Origin: Parus major
Taxonomy: Eukaryota; Chordata; Aves; Passeriformes; Paridae
Reading direction: 5' to 3'
DNA: 64,000 nucleotides
NCBI RefSeq assembly: GCF_001522545.3
Contig: NC_031769.1
Coordinates: 75,453,538-75,517,537, forward strand
Shown here: piece after piece, positions 52,602 to 64,000 of the stretch
How positions within the stretch are numbered: position 1 is the first letter of the stretch
Layout of the letters: each line of letters opens with the position of its first letter
Translations under genes and position numbers: made by a program
Notes under the pieces: model-generated
The model's database searches: none
Told to the model about the DNA's origin: nothing
What the model saw: the letters and a program-made list of their open reading frames with translations, nothing else

Positions 52602-55600
52602 TTTTTGTTTTCTTTCTTTTCAAAGTTGCAGTAAAAATAATCAACAATCTTACCAGGTAGTCTTGAGCTTACGGCCTTCTCAAAGATATGAACTGCTGGT
52701 TCCACAGCATATCCACAGCAACTACAGAGGGTGAAAGAAAATTGAAAGAAAGGGAAAAGAATATGCACAGTAAAAATAAATGCAAATAAAATTCAAGTTC
52801 AGGATGGACTCATTTTCTCTACCCTGTAATTCTTGGGGGTAATATGAAATCAAACTCCTGTTTCTGAATAAAAATATTTGCAGTACAACTTCTGAAGAAT
52901 AAATGAAAATGAGGGCTAATAATGGTTATATAATAGGAAAAAGGAAAAAACCCAAACAGCCCTGGCCACGACTGTGGTGGGTTCTCAGAACTTGTTGAGA
53001 GAAGGGAATTTTCAACTATCTGAAACCTTAGAGAGTCATTGTGGAAGTTTAGGAGAATTGTGGTCAGAACATTTCTTGGTACTGCAACCAATTATGACTT
53101 CCAGTTAACATAATCCAAAAACAGTGGTATGCAGCCCTTTGGCAAAGTTTGAATCTCTATACTAATTAAGCATTTTCAAAGAGATACATTAGACACACAC
53201 AGATTGAGGGAAAGGACCTATTCTATGAATAGTCTAATCTTGTGCCCTGTGAAGGAAAGGGATTTTTCCCACTGCTTCATCAGGCAGGAGAAATTTCCTT
53301 ACAGTGGCACCCAACTTTCCAAAACTAACCACATATTATTTTAAAAAATGAATCATTGATCCTTAAATGCATCCCCAGATGTTCATATTGAATTTGCAGT
53401 ATTTAGCATGCTGTGCTTAATTGTCCATTCAAATCACCCTAACTGAGGAGTGCTCTGCTTAAGGGAGTCACCATATGCCAATATAAAACCTGTGTTAAGT
53501 GACTGGAAAATCAAGCCTACGCTGTTTTACTTTACATCACTATGCATTGCTCTAATCTGAGGGAGAAATAATTGCAAACGTTTTAACTGTGAAAGAATAG
53601 GGAGTCATCAAACCTTCAATCAAATTTTAATATGCAGTCACACTCCACTTTCATAAATAGGAATTGGAATAATTATAAAGACATCATTTTTAATTGTCAC
53701 TCATCATTTATTCGACTCCTTAAGTAGAACACACATTTAATTAATGCCTTAGGTTTTAGTGTCAATTACCACATTAGATGTTCTCCCATATTCATTCCAT
53801 CTGCTGCAAGTAAATACTTTACTACTGCACAGTTATACACCCATATTAGATCATGATCACAAATTTTCCTGCCTCCTCATGACCTATTGTACAGCAAGTG
53901 AAAAATTTTGCAAAACACAGACACAAAAAATAAGTTTTGGCTTGAAATTAGAGATATTTTCTAACAAGCATAAGGAATTTGCTCAACTCACAGGTACTAG
54001 TTTAGCTAAGAGTGATATGTTGCTCATAATGAACATGCAGAGCATGTTTGGGCTCTGAGATGCCAGTATGAACATCTTTGGATTACCCAACACTCAGGAC
54101 ATAGGACATAATTTTGTTGTTTTGTTGTTTCAAGTATTTTTCCAGCTGTCTTGTATCTTTTTAATAGCTAGTTTGATTTAAAGTCTTCAGGTGATTTGGA
54201 TTTGACCATGTTCTTCACTAAATTGTGCTAACAATTGCTTACGTTCACTGTTAAGTTGGTGAGCATCCTTATGTCATTTTCTATAAGGCAAAGCCTTCCC
54301 AGACTTTCTTGTCCTTTTTTGACCTTTTCCAACTTTTGCCCTTTTCCTAGTATAAATCCTCTGTCAGCTGCAGTCTTTGTATTGCCTCAGGCAAATACTT
54401 GTCAGTGCCCCTCAGCTTGTTCATCCGCTTAAGTACTCTCATGTCCCTTCTCCACAAGTGGAGACCCCGTCATGTCAGCTGTGTGCCACTACTCTTGGGT
54501 TTCACTCAGGTCACTATGCTCTGGAACACTGCCTCCATGCCATCTGCCTGCTTTATTCCCAAGATCTACAGGACTAATCCCTCAACAGGGGGGGGCAGAC
54601 TCTGCTATCCAGATTGCCTTACCCAGTGACCCTGATGCAGGGCCAAAGCTAAAGGCAACCCCCAGTGTGTTCCCCTGCGTAAATGCACCTTGTTGGGAAT
54701 GGTCATCGTGCTGCTGCCAGGAAAACCTTATGTGAACTCAAATGGGCCAAAGAAATAAGACAAAGGAAGGAAAGGAGAACACAGAGGTGCCCCTAATTTG
54801 GTCTGGTCCAAGACAGAAGGAAGGAGGAGAGCAAAGCATCCTAGGTGGAGGAAGATGGTCTGAACACGCCGATACCGCTCAACAAAACCAGCTCCCTGAG
54901 GAGCTTCTCAATAGGGTATGCTGACCTCTCTTATACTGGGACCCTACTTCATGAGTAAGATCAGTTTTACCAACCGGTCTCTCCATGGCAGATCATGGAC
55001 GCCTTTCACTTCCAATTCCTCCTTTCTCACACCCTGATAAGAGCCCCATGCTGACATTTGAGAATGGCCAGCACAGACAGGGGGGTACTGAAAGAGTTCA
55101 GCTCCCAGGAATGTGCCTGAAGCTGGCTTGCCAAACTGCTTGCAAGCATTTTCTGGGCCATTTACTGCTGCTCTGAAGTTTTTCAAGTGTCCACATGCTT
55201 TAGGTGCAACTGCTGGTACGTCCTGGGGACAGTTCTGTAGGGAACAGATAATGATGGTCTTTACCCCAGTGATCACAGGATGTTAGGAAGGAAAGGAATG
55301 TGAGCCTGGATAGCTCCCCAGAGGTGCCAGAGACACACTGGCAATTATCTCCCCAAACACAACACCAAATACTCGTGTTCATTGTAGTTAGCTTTTCTCA
55401 AAAGAAGTTATTTCCTCTAACAGAGTCCAGACAAGTTAAAATCCCACACTAACCCATGGTTCTCTGTTGAAGTGGCATCCCCAATCTGGTAATCTCTATT
55501 ATGAGTTCCCCAGCATCTGTCCATTGGAATGACCTGAAAATCAGGAAGAACAATATATCCCAGGATTCCAGTCAGCACTGGCACTCCTAATTGCAGCCCT

Positions 55601-56910
55601 GCACAATGGGTTGCTGTGTTACCCCTGCTAGGGGCTTTCCTGGGAACACTGTCATCTTTTGAGTAGTCATTTTTGTCTCTTAAAGTCACCTTAAATAACT
55701 AACTAGTATGACCTTAGCATTTGCTCATCACCCAGCAATTTCCTACTCTGAGACAGACTGCATGTGTTGCAGAGATATCTACTTCTTTAGAATAGGGTTG
55801 TAACTTACATAATTGGTCATATAATTTTAAAACCATAGGACAGATTTGGACATTCATTTAAAAAGTGGATATGCTAAACATTAAAAATAAATATCCAGCA
55901 AGCTTATATTTTATAGTAATGATGCATTTATATTTTTTTTTTTAGGCTCAAAAGAATGTTACAGGCTTGACATGATGGTCCTATAAATCAATATTCTGTG
56001 TGGTATAAGCACTTTACAAGACAATGCTGAAACTGGGCATGAACTGTGGGAATAATCAACATACTGACTTGAAGGATTTTCAGCAATTTATTAAGTATTA
56101 GTAAACCTCCATAAATAACAAGTTCAGCCTTATTTGAAATGCAATTCTACTTAAAAGATTTTTATGAGCAACTGAATACCACAGACCATAATGTAAGATG
56201 AGCAGTTATGAAAATGAATGTCTTCAGGAATTCTGAAAGACCAATCCTCCTGAATATTTAGTTTCATCATTTTATGTTGACTTGATCAAATGCCAAAAGC
56301 CAGCCATTGAGGTTCAATACACTGCCTCCCAAACTGCTGTATTTCTAATAGCCACAAACCTCAGATTTTTGGAGGCAATTTGATCACATTTCACATTGAA
56401 TCCAAGTAAGGCCTTTGAACTAACCTGCCTAGGTTACCCTTTTCTATTAAGTAATAGTGAAAAATATAAATTTCTTTCAGATTTTCCATATCCTTTATCA
56501 CAAATCTATGCAACTCCCTTGTCCCTAAACCCCAATAATTTATAATACAGTTCAACTGCAGAGATCCCAATTCTGGCCACCCATAACTTACCAGATGAAA
56601 TGCTATTTATGTTTTGTTGTTCCTATGTCATCAGTTTTTTCATTTACTTAGTGAACCAGATATTATGTTCTTAGTATGTACAAATAACAAACATAAAGAA
56701 TTTGTGAGAAATAGGGGACAGAAGTGAAGTAAGTAGGAAGTATCCATTTGAGTATTATGCTCAGCTGCTGGCTGCTCTTGGAGAGGCTAAGAGCAGCTGA
56801 AGACTGAGGAGGGCTGATCCTTAGAGCTAATGCTACATTTTAGTATACTGTCACTGACCACACCCATACCCATCCCATGTTGAGACACACTGGCACGCAA
56901 TGTATCTTCA

Positions 56911-56959
56911 TTTCTAACTTGATAAAAAAAACTTTCTAATGTTTCTAACTTGATAAAAA
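56911..56959 (+). repeat. 18-bp direct repeat
   Basis: TTTCTAACTTGATAAAAA at 56911-56928 recurs exactly at 56942-56959, 31 bp further on. This indicates a recent local duplication. Confidence 0.75.
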
Positions 56960-59133
56960 CAGAACAAAAGCCTCAAGCAGACAGCCTGGAGTATAGGTAC
57001 TGACAAAGGTGATACTTCTCTGTTTGCACTTGTGTGAAAGACGATTTGTTCTGATGTTCACTTTTCCCTTTCACACATCCATCACTGCCTTTTTTTCTCA
57101 AATGATGGCTGCATTGTGACCAAGCTCTGTGTGCTCATCTAACTCCTTCCAGCAATTCTTGTAATGGGCTGAGCAGAAATGGCACAGGAACAAAAGACAG
57201 TCAAAAAGCAGGAGATACTACCCAAAAGCAAGAAGTCGGGCATTTCTCTACTGTTTCTAAGGCTCATTATTCTTTCTGTCCACTACATTTCTTGCTATGG
57301 TGTTTAGGAATTTCAACCTTGGATTCCCAAATGAACTATTTCTATGAAGTGCTGTATAGAGGCAGAACAAAGAGATAGGACTTCCTTTAAGATGTCACCA
57401 TGGGCAACAGCAGATGGTGATGAGCAGACAGAGGGGGAGTACAGGAAAACAGCAAGACAACTGTGAGTCTAATTAAGATTGTAAAACTCTGGACAAGTCT
57501 GGTCACAATAGAAATATTAGTGGGTTTGGAGGGTACATTATTCCAGTTTTACTATCAAAGAAGCAGCAACCAGAATAAATCTACAGGCAATATTTTTTAT
57601 ATGTCTTTGTTTCTGAGAAGGGAAAATCTAGTAGAAAATACCTTGAGTCAGTATGGATGCAGGAAAAATATGCAACCTCTCTATGAAATTAACACTTTTA
57701 TTTCCCTCTTTTTGTTGCCCTTGCATTATTGCAAACAAGCCAAAATACAACTCTCTTTTATTCTACACTTAAGAACTGTCCTTTCCATGAATTCAGATAT
57801 CCTGCAGGGGACAAATGAATGCCCCAATTTTCCCTTTTCTCATATGTGGCAATTGTGCTTTTTTGTTGGCATGCTGCTCACATTTAATACCAATTTTTAC
57901 CATTCCTGGAAGAGTATTTACTTCTTAAAATCCACAATGTCACTCTGATAATGATACTTAATTTAAAAAAAAGGAAACAGGCACTACTGTTTTTCAGTTT
58001 AGAAATTAAAAACGCTGCTTTCCTTCCTATCACCATTTTATTTCTCTCTGAGACATCCACACATACTGTCATTGTCTCCATATTAGTCACATCTCAGAGA
58101 TGGCAGAATCAGCTGAGAATTTATAAACTTCCTTTATATCTTTGAGTGGTTGGGCTTCAGACTCCTTCTTGGTTCTCCTACACTGTGTATTTTGCTGGTG
58201 CTATCAGTCACTCATGGTCCTTGCTGTTATCATTGACAGAGAACTTTTCATTAGAAACATCCCTTCCTGCACCTTTCTCTGCATTCCTGACTTGCTCCAA
58301 GTCATTAGTCTATATAAAGTAATGCAGTGCTTTTCTGTGATTTATCTCAGCAGACCTTGGAACGGCACTAATCGCCAAGTTATGACTGCCTGTGTATCGG
58401 GCAAAGGAATGTGTGGGTAGCATTTGTATCTGCAAGGAGGGAGTCCAAGAGCCAGCCATTAGGATATTATTAACTTTGTGACTTAGGTTGAAATATTAAC
58501 ATGTCTCTTCAGTGCACTGAAGAATGCTCCTGAGGATTTTGCCTAATATTCCAGGCTCCAGCAGAAAAATACCCCACAACCCAAACTCCAGCTTGATTCT
58601 ACAGCCCCCAAGACATGCCAAAACTGCCATGATGTGAAATTATTTCTGAGGTAAAATGCAGAGTACATAATGACAAGCGTGTTAACTCCCAGATGCTCTT
58701 TCCATTCAAGATGATGTCCCAGTCAAGGTGAGCAGGAGTCTGTGTAATAGACATGAAAGACAAAGTGCCACCTTCCCCACACTGGGGAGTGGGAGACAGT
58801 GCCTGCCCTGCCTGGGAAATAATGCTTAACATCTCTGCAGCCCTCTGTAAAGCCAGTTAGCACTAGTTAACCTTTATCTTATTTATTATTTTAATTCTAG
58901 TTACCAAGTAACTTTCTGCAGATCAAAAAAAAAAAGTCAGGGAAAAAAAATGTGGAACACCATTAAATGTGTGTTACAAGTTTTGCCAGGCATATTGCAG
59001 TAATATGCCACAGTGAAAATAGCTTCTTATATGGATTTCAGTAAACACTGAAACACATGTGTATAAGATTTATATAATACAAATTTGTTAGTACATATGT
59101 AATATGAAACATCTATATAGAAGATAAAACTGC

Positions 59134-59196
59134 TATACATATACATATATATAAATATACACACACATGCATACACACACATATAGATATATATTT
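59134..59196 (+). repeat. TA/CA microsatellite
   Basis: A mixed tract of TA and CA dinucleotides with ATG and GAT interruptions. The minus-strand open frame over it is low-complexity and not a gene. Confidence 0.75.
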
Positions 59197-59969
59197 TCCA
59201 GTTTTGGACACCCAAATGTTAGATGTCTAATTCAAAATTATTGCCTCTATAGTCGATGACCTTGGGTGACATCCCCAACAGACTAGGCAGGAGTAGGTTC
59301 CTTACTTTTAGAGAGCATGGTAAATGCTCAAGTAGTATCATCTGAGAAGCTCAAACAAAATGTATAATACAGAAGATTCCAGAGGAATTAATATGTTAAT
59401 ATACTTTATCACATAGGGCTCTAAAATTTTTACACAGGACCAGATCTTTTCAGATCAGCTTCAATGATCCATGTTGCACTGGGAACATCCTCGCCAAACT
59501 TAGTGATACTTGTCAATAGAGTAAGGTGGTGCCTGGCACTGATCCACAGTGTTGGCACAGAGTAAGGCCCCATACTGAGGGTTTGAATACATGCTGTAAA
59601 CTATGTAATATATATTGTGATCTTGGCATCCTCCTGTTCTCCTTGTTTGTGCACAAGCAGGTTACTAGTCAGCATGAGAAAGTCTGGCAGCACACTCTCC
59701 AGATGCCATGATTACAATAAAGACTGAAAGAGCTTTCTTAAGTAAAGGAACATGTGAGAAATACTTTGTGTTAGCATTGGTTGTAAAAAGTTGTAAAAAG
59801 AGAAGATGCTCAGGGCAGAGCCAGTGACCTTTCACTGGGCCTGAATATCAACCATTCAGTGGAATGAATCAGAATGGCCACTCGTGAATACTCACTTTTA
59901 CCACCTTTGGGTTCTTCAGGAGCCAGTCTGCATTTCTATCAGAAAAGACCATACCCAAATTAGATAATA

Positions 59970-60232
59970 GCACAAAGCTGCACCAGAGGATGTTCAGTCT
60001 GGACATCAGGAGACATTTTTTTGCTGAGAGAGTGGTCATACACTGGAACCGGCTTCCTAGAGAGGTGGTTAATGTCCAAAGCCCATCAGTGTTTTAGAAT
60101 CAGTTGGAGAGTGCCCTTAACGAAGAGCTTTAACTTGGTCAGCCCTGAATTGATCAGGTGGTTGGACTGGATGGGTGATGTAGATCCCATCCAAATAGTC
60201 TTCTCTATTCTGTTCTATTCTGAACAGTAAAA
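59970..60232 (+). mobile_element. CR1-type LINE fragment, 3' end
   Basis: Elements of the CR1 3' region appear in order: GGATGTTCAGTCTGGACATC, then CACTGGAACCGGCTTCCTAG and AGAGGTGGTTAATGTCC, then GGTGGTTGGACTGGATGGGT, ending with TTCTATTCTG units at about 60205-60225. The plus-strand frame across it is not intact. It is 5'-truncated. Its start is approximate. Confidence 0.75.
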
Positions 60233-63200
60233 TCTTAGCTTAAGAAGGTTTCCATTCATGCTGCCATTTTCTCCAGCACTCTGTTTCCTGAAGAATGAGT
60301 CAGCCTGTTCAGTACTTCTGAAAATGTGCCTTCTGCTTGAGCCTTGGCTGGGAAGGAAATATTTTATCATGAATGGGCATATACTAGTGGCTTTTTTCCC
60401 ACCCACCTTAGAAATATATTATTTTGTAGTCAAAGACCTGAACAAAAGTTGTATGCAAAGGAATTTATGGGAAACTAATAGGAATTTCATCTTGTAATAT
60501 CTTTATAACTAACTACCTTTGGATACACCAGGAGGGGTAGTAAATAGAAGCATGGTGTGCAAATGCCTTCCTTTTACATGGATATTTTTCATGCATATTT
60601 GTAACAGTCAGTTGCAAATTTTCAATGAACAGTAATGAGTGTTGCTGTGGATTACTTCCTGAATATTTTGGTAAATGATTTCCTAGCCTTGAAGAACCTG
60701 AAGGAGAAATGGTTTTGGCGATGACTAAAAGGAAGTACTGTGCTCCCATTTTTTTTTTTTTTAGGGGAGGGGGATTTTCCCCACTCTTTTTACAAGAAGC
60801 TGTTTTTATGAATAATTACTTGCCTTAGTGCTGCATGTAACACTACTGTATACAAAGCATTACTGTCTGACCTCCTTGTTAATTACGCTAAGCAGTACAG
60901 CTGCTTTCCACCAACAGTTGGAATACAACAAAATAGCTTGCCTGCCTGGGGACATTGGCTTTCTGAGTCAAGAAAAAGGCAGAAGCAAAGTTTGACCTTT
61001 ATTCTAAAGTTTAGATACATGCTAAGGGTTGCTGGAGACAGGGCTTCCACACATGCTCCGACACTGCTGACTCCAGCATCAGCGTGGCTGCACGGCACAT
61101 CAGTAGCCAGGACTGAAGTCCTCACTTCTCCTTCACTGAAATGGAAAGTGCATGTGATGTAAGGAAGTGAGAATATGGCTCGAGCATTAACAACAGCTCT
61201 CAATAAGGTTGATAAGCTGTTTATTCTGAATGCTGCTTCCTAGACACTTAAGGAATTTGTGGAGAGAACATAAATTCATGGATGATATCCTATGGAAAAA
61301 AATTTAATCACAGTCTGAAATAAGCATTTTTGAAGAATGGCTAAGTAATGCTAAAAATGGCAACTCCTTTGATGCCATCTGTTGCTGCCCATTAATCAGA
61401 CAACTATTCTCTTTTATTTAGAGATCATCCCTGGTACACTTTATTATATCACTATCACCACCAATACAGATACAGAGAGCTTTCTGTGTTCTTAATTTCC
61501 ACTCTGTCTCCTACTACACAATAATTTTAAAGGGAATTAATTTTTCACCAGGGGTGTTAAGTGATTTCCAACCTTTGCTGTTGTTGCTGTTATCCTTATT
61601 CTAGGTAGACTTCAGTAAAATAAAGTGCTTCTCTGTAGCAGTAAGCTCAATGCTGGACATTGTAGCTACAAGAACACATTACAAATTGGTGTGCAGATTT
61701 ACTTTCCATGTTTACATATGATGGATGTGAGGCACAGAGGAATTGTGTTCCCCAAATTCACAGTGATTGGAAAATGTATGTCTCAAGTTCTTTTTTTTGT
61801 CTCTGAAAATGTGTTGTTGGAAAACATCCCTGCCTCTGGTGGGAAATGGGGACAATTCTTTCTTTCCCTCATAAATTAAAGCAAAGAAAAAAAATTGAAC
61901 CAGAATCAAAATCCTTGTTGTCATGATGATTACCTGGGAATATTCCATCACCTAGATACAACAGCTCTGATATTTTGCTGGCTTTTCTTTGTCATTGTGG
62001 TGTCAGAGAACTTCCAGCAGACTGGGGGAAAGACCCTTCTTGGGTCCATTTTCCAGATGCATCTCAGATGAAGAGGATGATTTTCTTTCTTGGCCCTTTG
62101 CCACTCTGTTAGCTGGGCTGCAGTGAGCCATGTTTATAGTTCACATGGCTGAAGATAATCCCAACAATACACACAGTATGAGGAGAGTACAGCTGGACTG
62201 CTGGGAAAATACAACATCGGAGGATGAAAAAGCAGAGGAGGTGGGGGTTTGGGAGCTTCAAGCTTTTCCCCCTTCAGCCAGGGTAATCAACAGAGTCATA
62301 AATTAAAAATTTATTCCAAGACAACACATAAGTTACTCAGAAGTCATCATCACAGGACTCCTGTTCACAGCGTCCACATAGAGTTGGAGGGGAAAAAGCG
62401 AGCCTGCAAACGGAATTGTTATTTTTATCAGTAGTTAGTCATTATTTGTGGTCTTTCCAGATAAAAAGGCAGAACATATTACAGTACTTATCACCAACAT
62501 TATCTGCCATTAGACACAACAGAACTGTATTGTTGCTTCTATTTTTTATTTGTTTGCAATTTTCAGTCTCAGAGATGTTACAAAGAACTCAGCTCCATAG
62601 CCTCCCTTTTTTTTGTCTTTCTAACTGTGCAGAAATAATTTTCTATGCCATAGCTTTTTCAGAAATCAAAGTTCATTGTTGACAAGTGTGTGAGGTTTTT
62701 GTAGCATTAAATGTAACACTGGTCTTGTGCAGCAAGAAAATCCTTTTAAATTTGTTAAACATAAAATAACATTGATACATGCTCCTCATTAATCCAGAAT
62801 TGAACTTTATTATATAAAACACTGTTGTATCCATTAATATTATTTTTCAATGACAGAATATAAATTCTATAAGGTAAAGAATGTACTTGATGGCTTCTTT
62901 GTTCTACTTTAAGGCCAAGTTCAATAAACAGTGTATAAATAACATATATTGAAAGAAAAGTATCATTGAAGATCATTGAAGCCAACATTGAATAAATTTC
63001 TGTGATATTCTGTCATTTCTCTGGACATTTCACCTGTCATGAAATCTTTCCTACATTTGCCTATAAATATCATTTGTTGAAAAAATTAGCTGATTGGTTG
63101 GGGTAACTGGTTTGTCTACCTGTAGTTGTTCTGCAAGTTGTTTGCTCTGGTTTTTTATCATGGTGTGCTATATTGCATAATTACAGCACCTGGACTAGAT

Positions 63201-63903
63201 GGATGAAAATATTTAACTGGATAACCTTGAAGGGTAATTAGGAAAAAAAAAAAAGAACAAAAGCCAGTTAACCAACCACTTCTTGCAATTCCAGATCAGA
63301 TAAATATTTTAAGGGAACAAATACTGTGATGCTACAAATAGCTCAAATAACAAAAGCTGTAAGATTATTTATTCACACATACATTTGTAAATCTTCTTTT
63401 CATCATTCAGCTGACTCCTGGGATATTCCAAAACAGTGTTTATCAGGTCCCTATAATTATAAAAATCCCTGAGAGTCTGTCCTGGAACTGAGCCAAACAA
63501 GCCCCAATCAGCTTCAAATGCCAAGTCTTGTTAACTTCTCCTTCCAAATCTCTAAAAAACTTATTTTTCCAACAGTGGAAGTTCCTCTTTGCCTTGTATT
63601 CCCACAAACTGATTAGTCTGTGACCATAACCCAGTATAAACTGTATAAAGGCAAAGATTAGAGACTAGACAGGTATATATTCGTTCTCATATTACTTCCT
63701 TTTAAGGATTGTTAGAATGTATGGGAAACCAACTGCAGCTCTTGTCTATTCAGAACTTACGCACCACAATTTTTTTCTACTCCCTCAAGGTGTGTATGGT
63801 AGATGCACGGTAGGAGGAAAGTCTGAATTTATCACAGACTCATTCAAGTGACAAATAGAACTTATATAAAATAGAGATTTCTGAATTGTTTCTAAAAGAT
63901 GCT
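60233..63903. other. Region without a confidently called gene
   Basis: AT-rich sequence with open frames of up to 106 codons and no recognised domain. A run of T (about 60751-60762) and small direct repeats (for example ATCATTGAAG twice near 62961-62980) are the only structure seen. Confidence 0.55.
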
Positions 63904-64000
63904 TTTCCTTTCCTTTCCTTTCCTTTCCTTTCCTTTCCTTTCCTTTCCTTTCCTTTCCTTTCCTTTCCTTTCCTTTCCTTTCCTTTCCTTTCCTTTCCTT
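63904..64000 (+). repeat. (TTTCC)n pentanucleotide microsatellite
   Basis: At least 19 perfect, uninterrupted TTTCC units reach the end of the window, so the real array is longer. The plus strand is pure pyrimidine over the whole array. No interruptions were seen, which points to a young and probably length-variable repeat. Confidence 0.95.

Larger units (their letters stand above)
33301..59969. other. Long AT-rich region without a confidently called gene
   Basis: About 26.7 kb with no supportable gene or large transposon. The longest open frames are 161 codons (57463-57948, plus, beginning at GTG) and 155 codons (39345-39812, plus); neither shows a recognisable domain. Local features are a perfect hairpin at 34605-34643, simple repeats at 39292-39310, 49600-49660 and 52581-52601, and an 18-bp direct repeat at 56911 and 56942. 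It is best read as a gene desert or a large intron. Confidence 0.55.

Noticed and set aside
1..64000. tRNA, rRNA, CRISPR or bacterial-type operon
   Set aside because: Nothing resembling these was seen while reading; the CR1 and LTR content is that of an avian nuclear genome.

Overview
The window looks like ordinary, AT-rich nuclear DNA from a bird, and mostly non-coding. The evidence is three 3'-terminal fragments of CR1-type LINEs plus a short tail scrap, two LTR families of avian endogenous-retrovirus type, one strong CpG island, and simple repeats typical of vertebrate intergenic or intronic DNA. The first LTR resembles one I recall as widespread in bird genomes, passerines among them; I could not search to confirm a family or species.

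Layout. Positions 1-13.6 kb are AT-rich with no recognisable gene. The minus strand of 1.2-8.8 kb can be read as a series of short, phase-compatible segments bounded by splice signals, so it may hold the exons of a leftward gene. I could not assign a product, and the evidence is weak because short open segments are common by chance. At 13662-14554 an LTR is interrupted by a second, different LTR (14038-14388) flanked by the 7-bp duplication GTTGTTA. At 21.38-22.74 kb lies a CpG island, split by an A-rich tract of about 120 bp. It carries a good minus-strand splice donor (CAG|GTAAGG, junction 22096/22095), so the simplest reading is a promoter and non-coding first exon of a leftward gene. From 22.74 to 64 kb there is no supportable coding sequence: CR1 fragments at about 24.1, 29.96, 33.03 and 59.97 kb, an inverted relative of the second LTR at 29.28-29.62 kb, a perfect 17-bp hairpin at 34605-34643, and a perfect (TTTCC)n array running off the window end from 63904.

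How the parts fit together. The only likely functional module is the CpG-island promoter; the rest is intron or intergenic DNA with decayed transposons. The longest open frames (182, 163, 161 and 155 codons) have no recognisable domain and are not called genes. I found no tRNA, rRNA or CRISPR, and no previously undescribed system I could defend.
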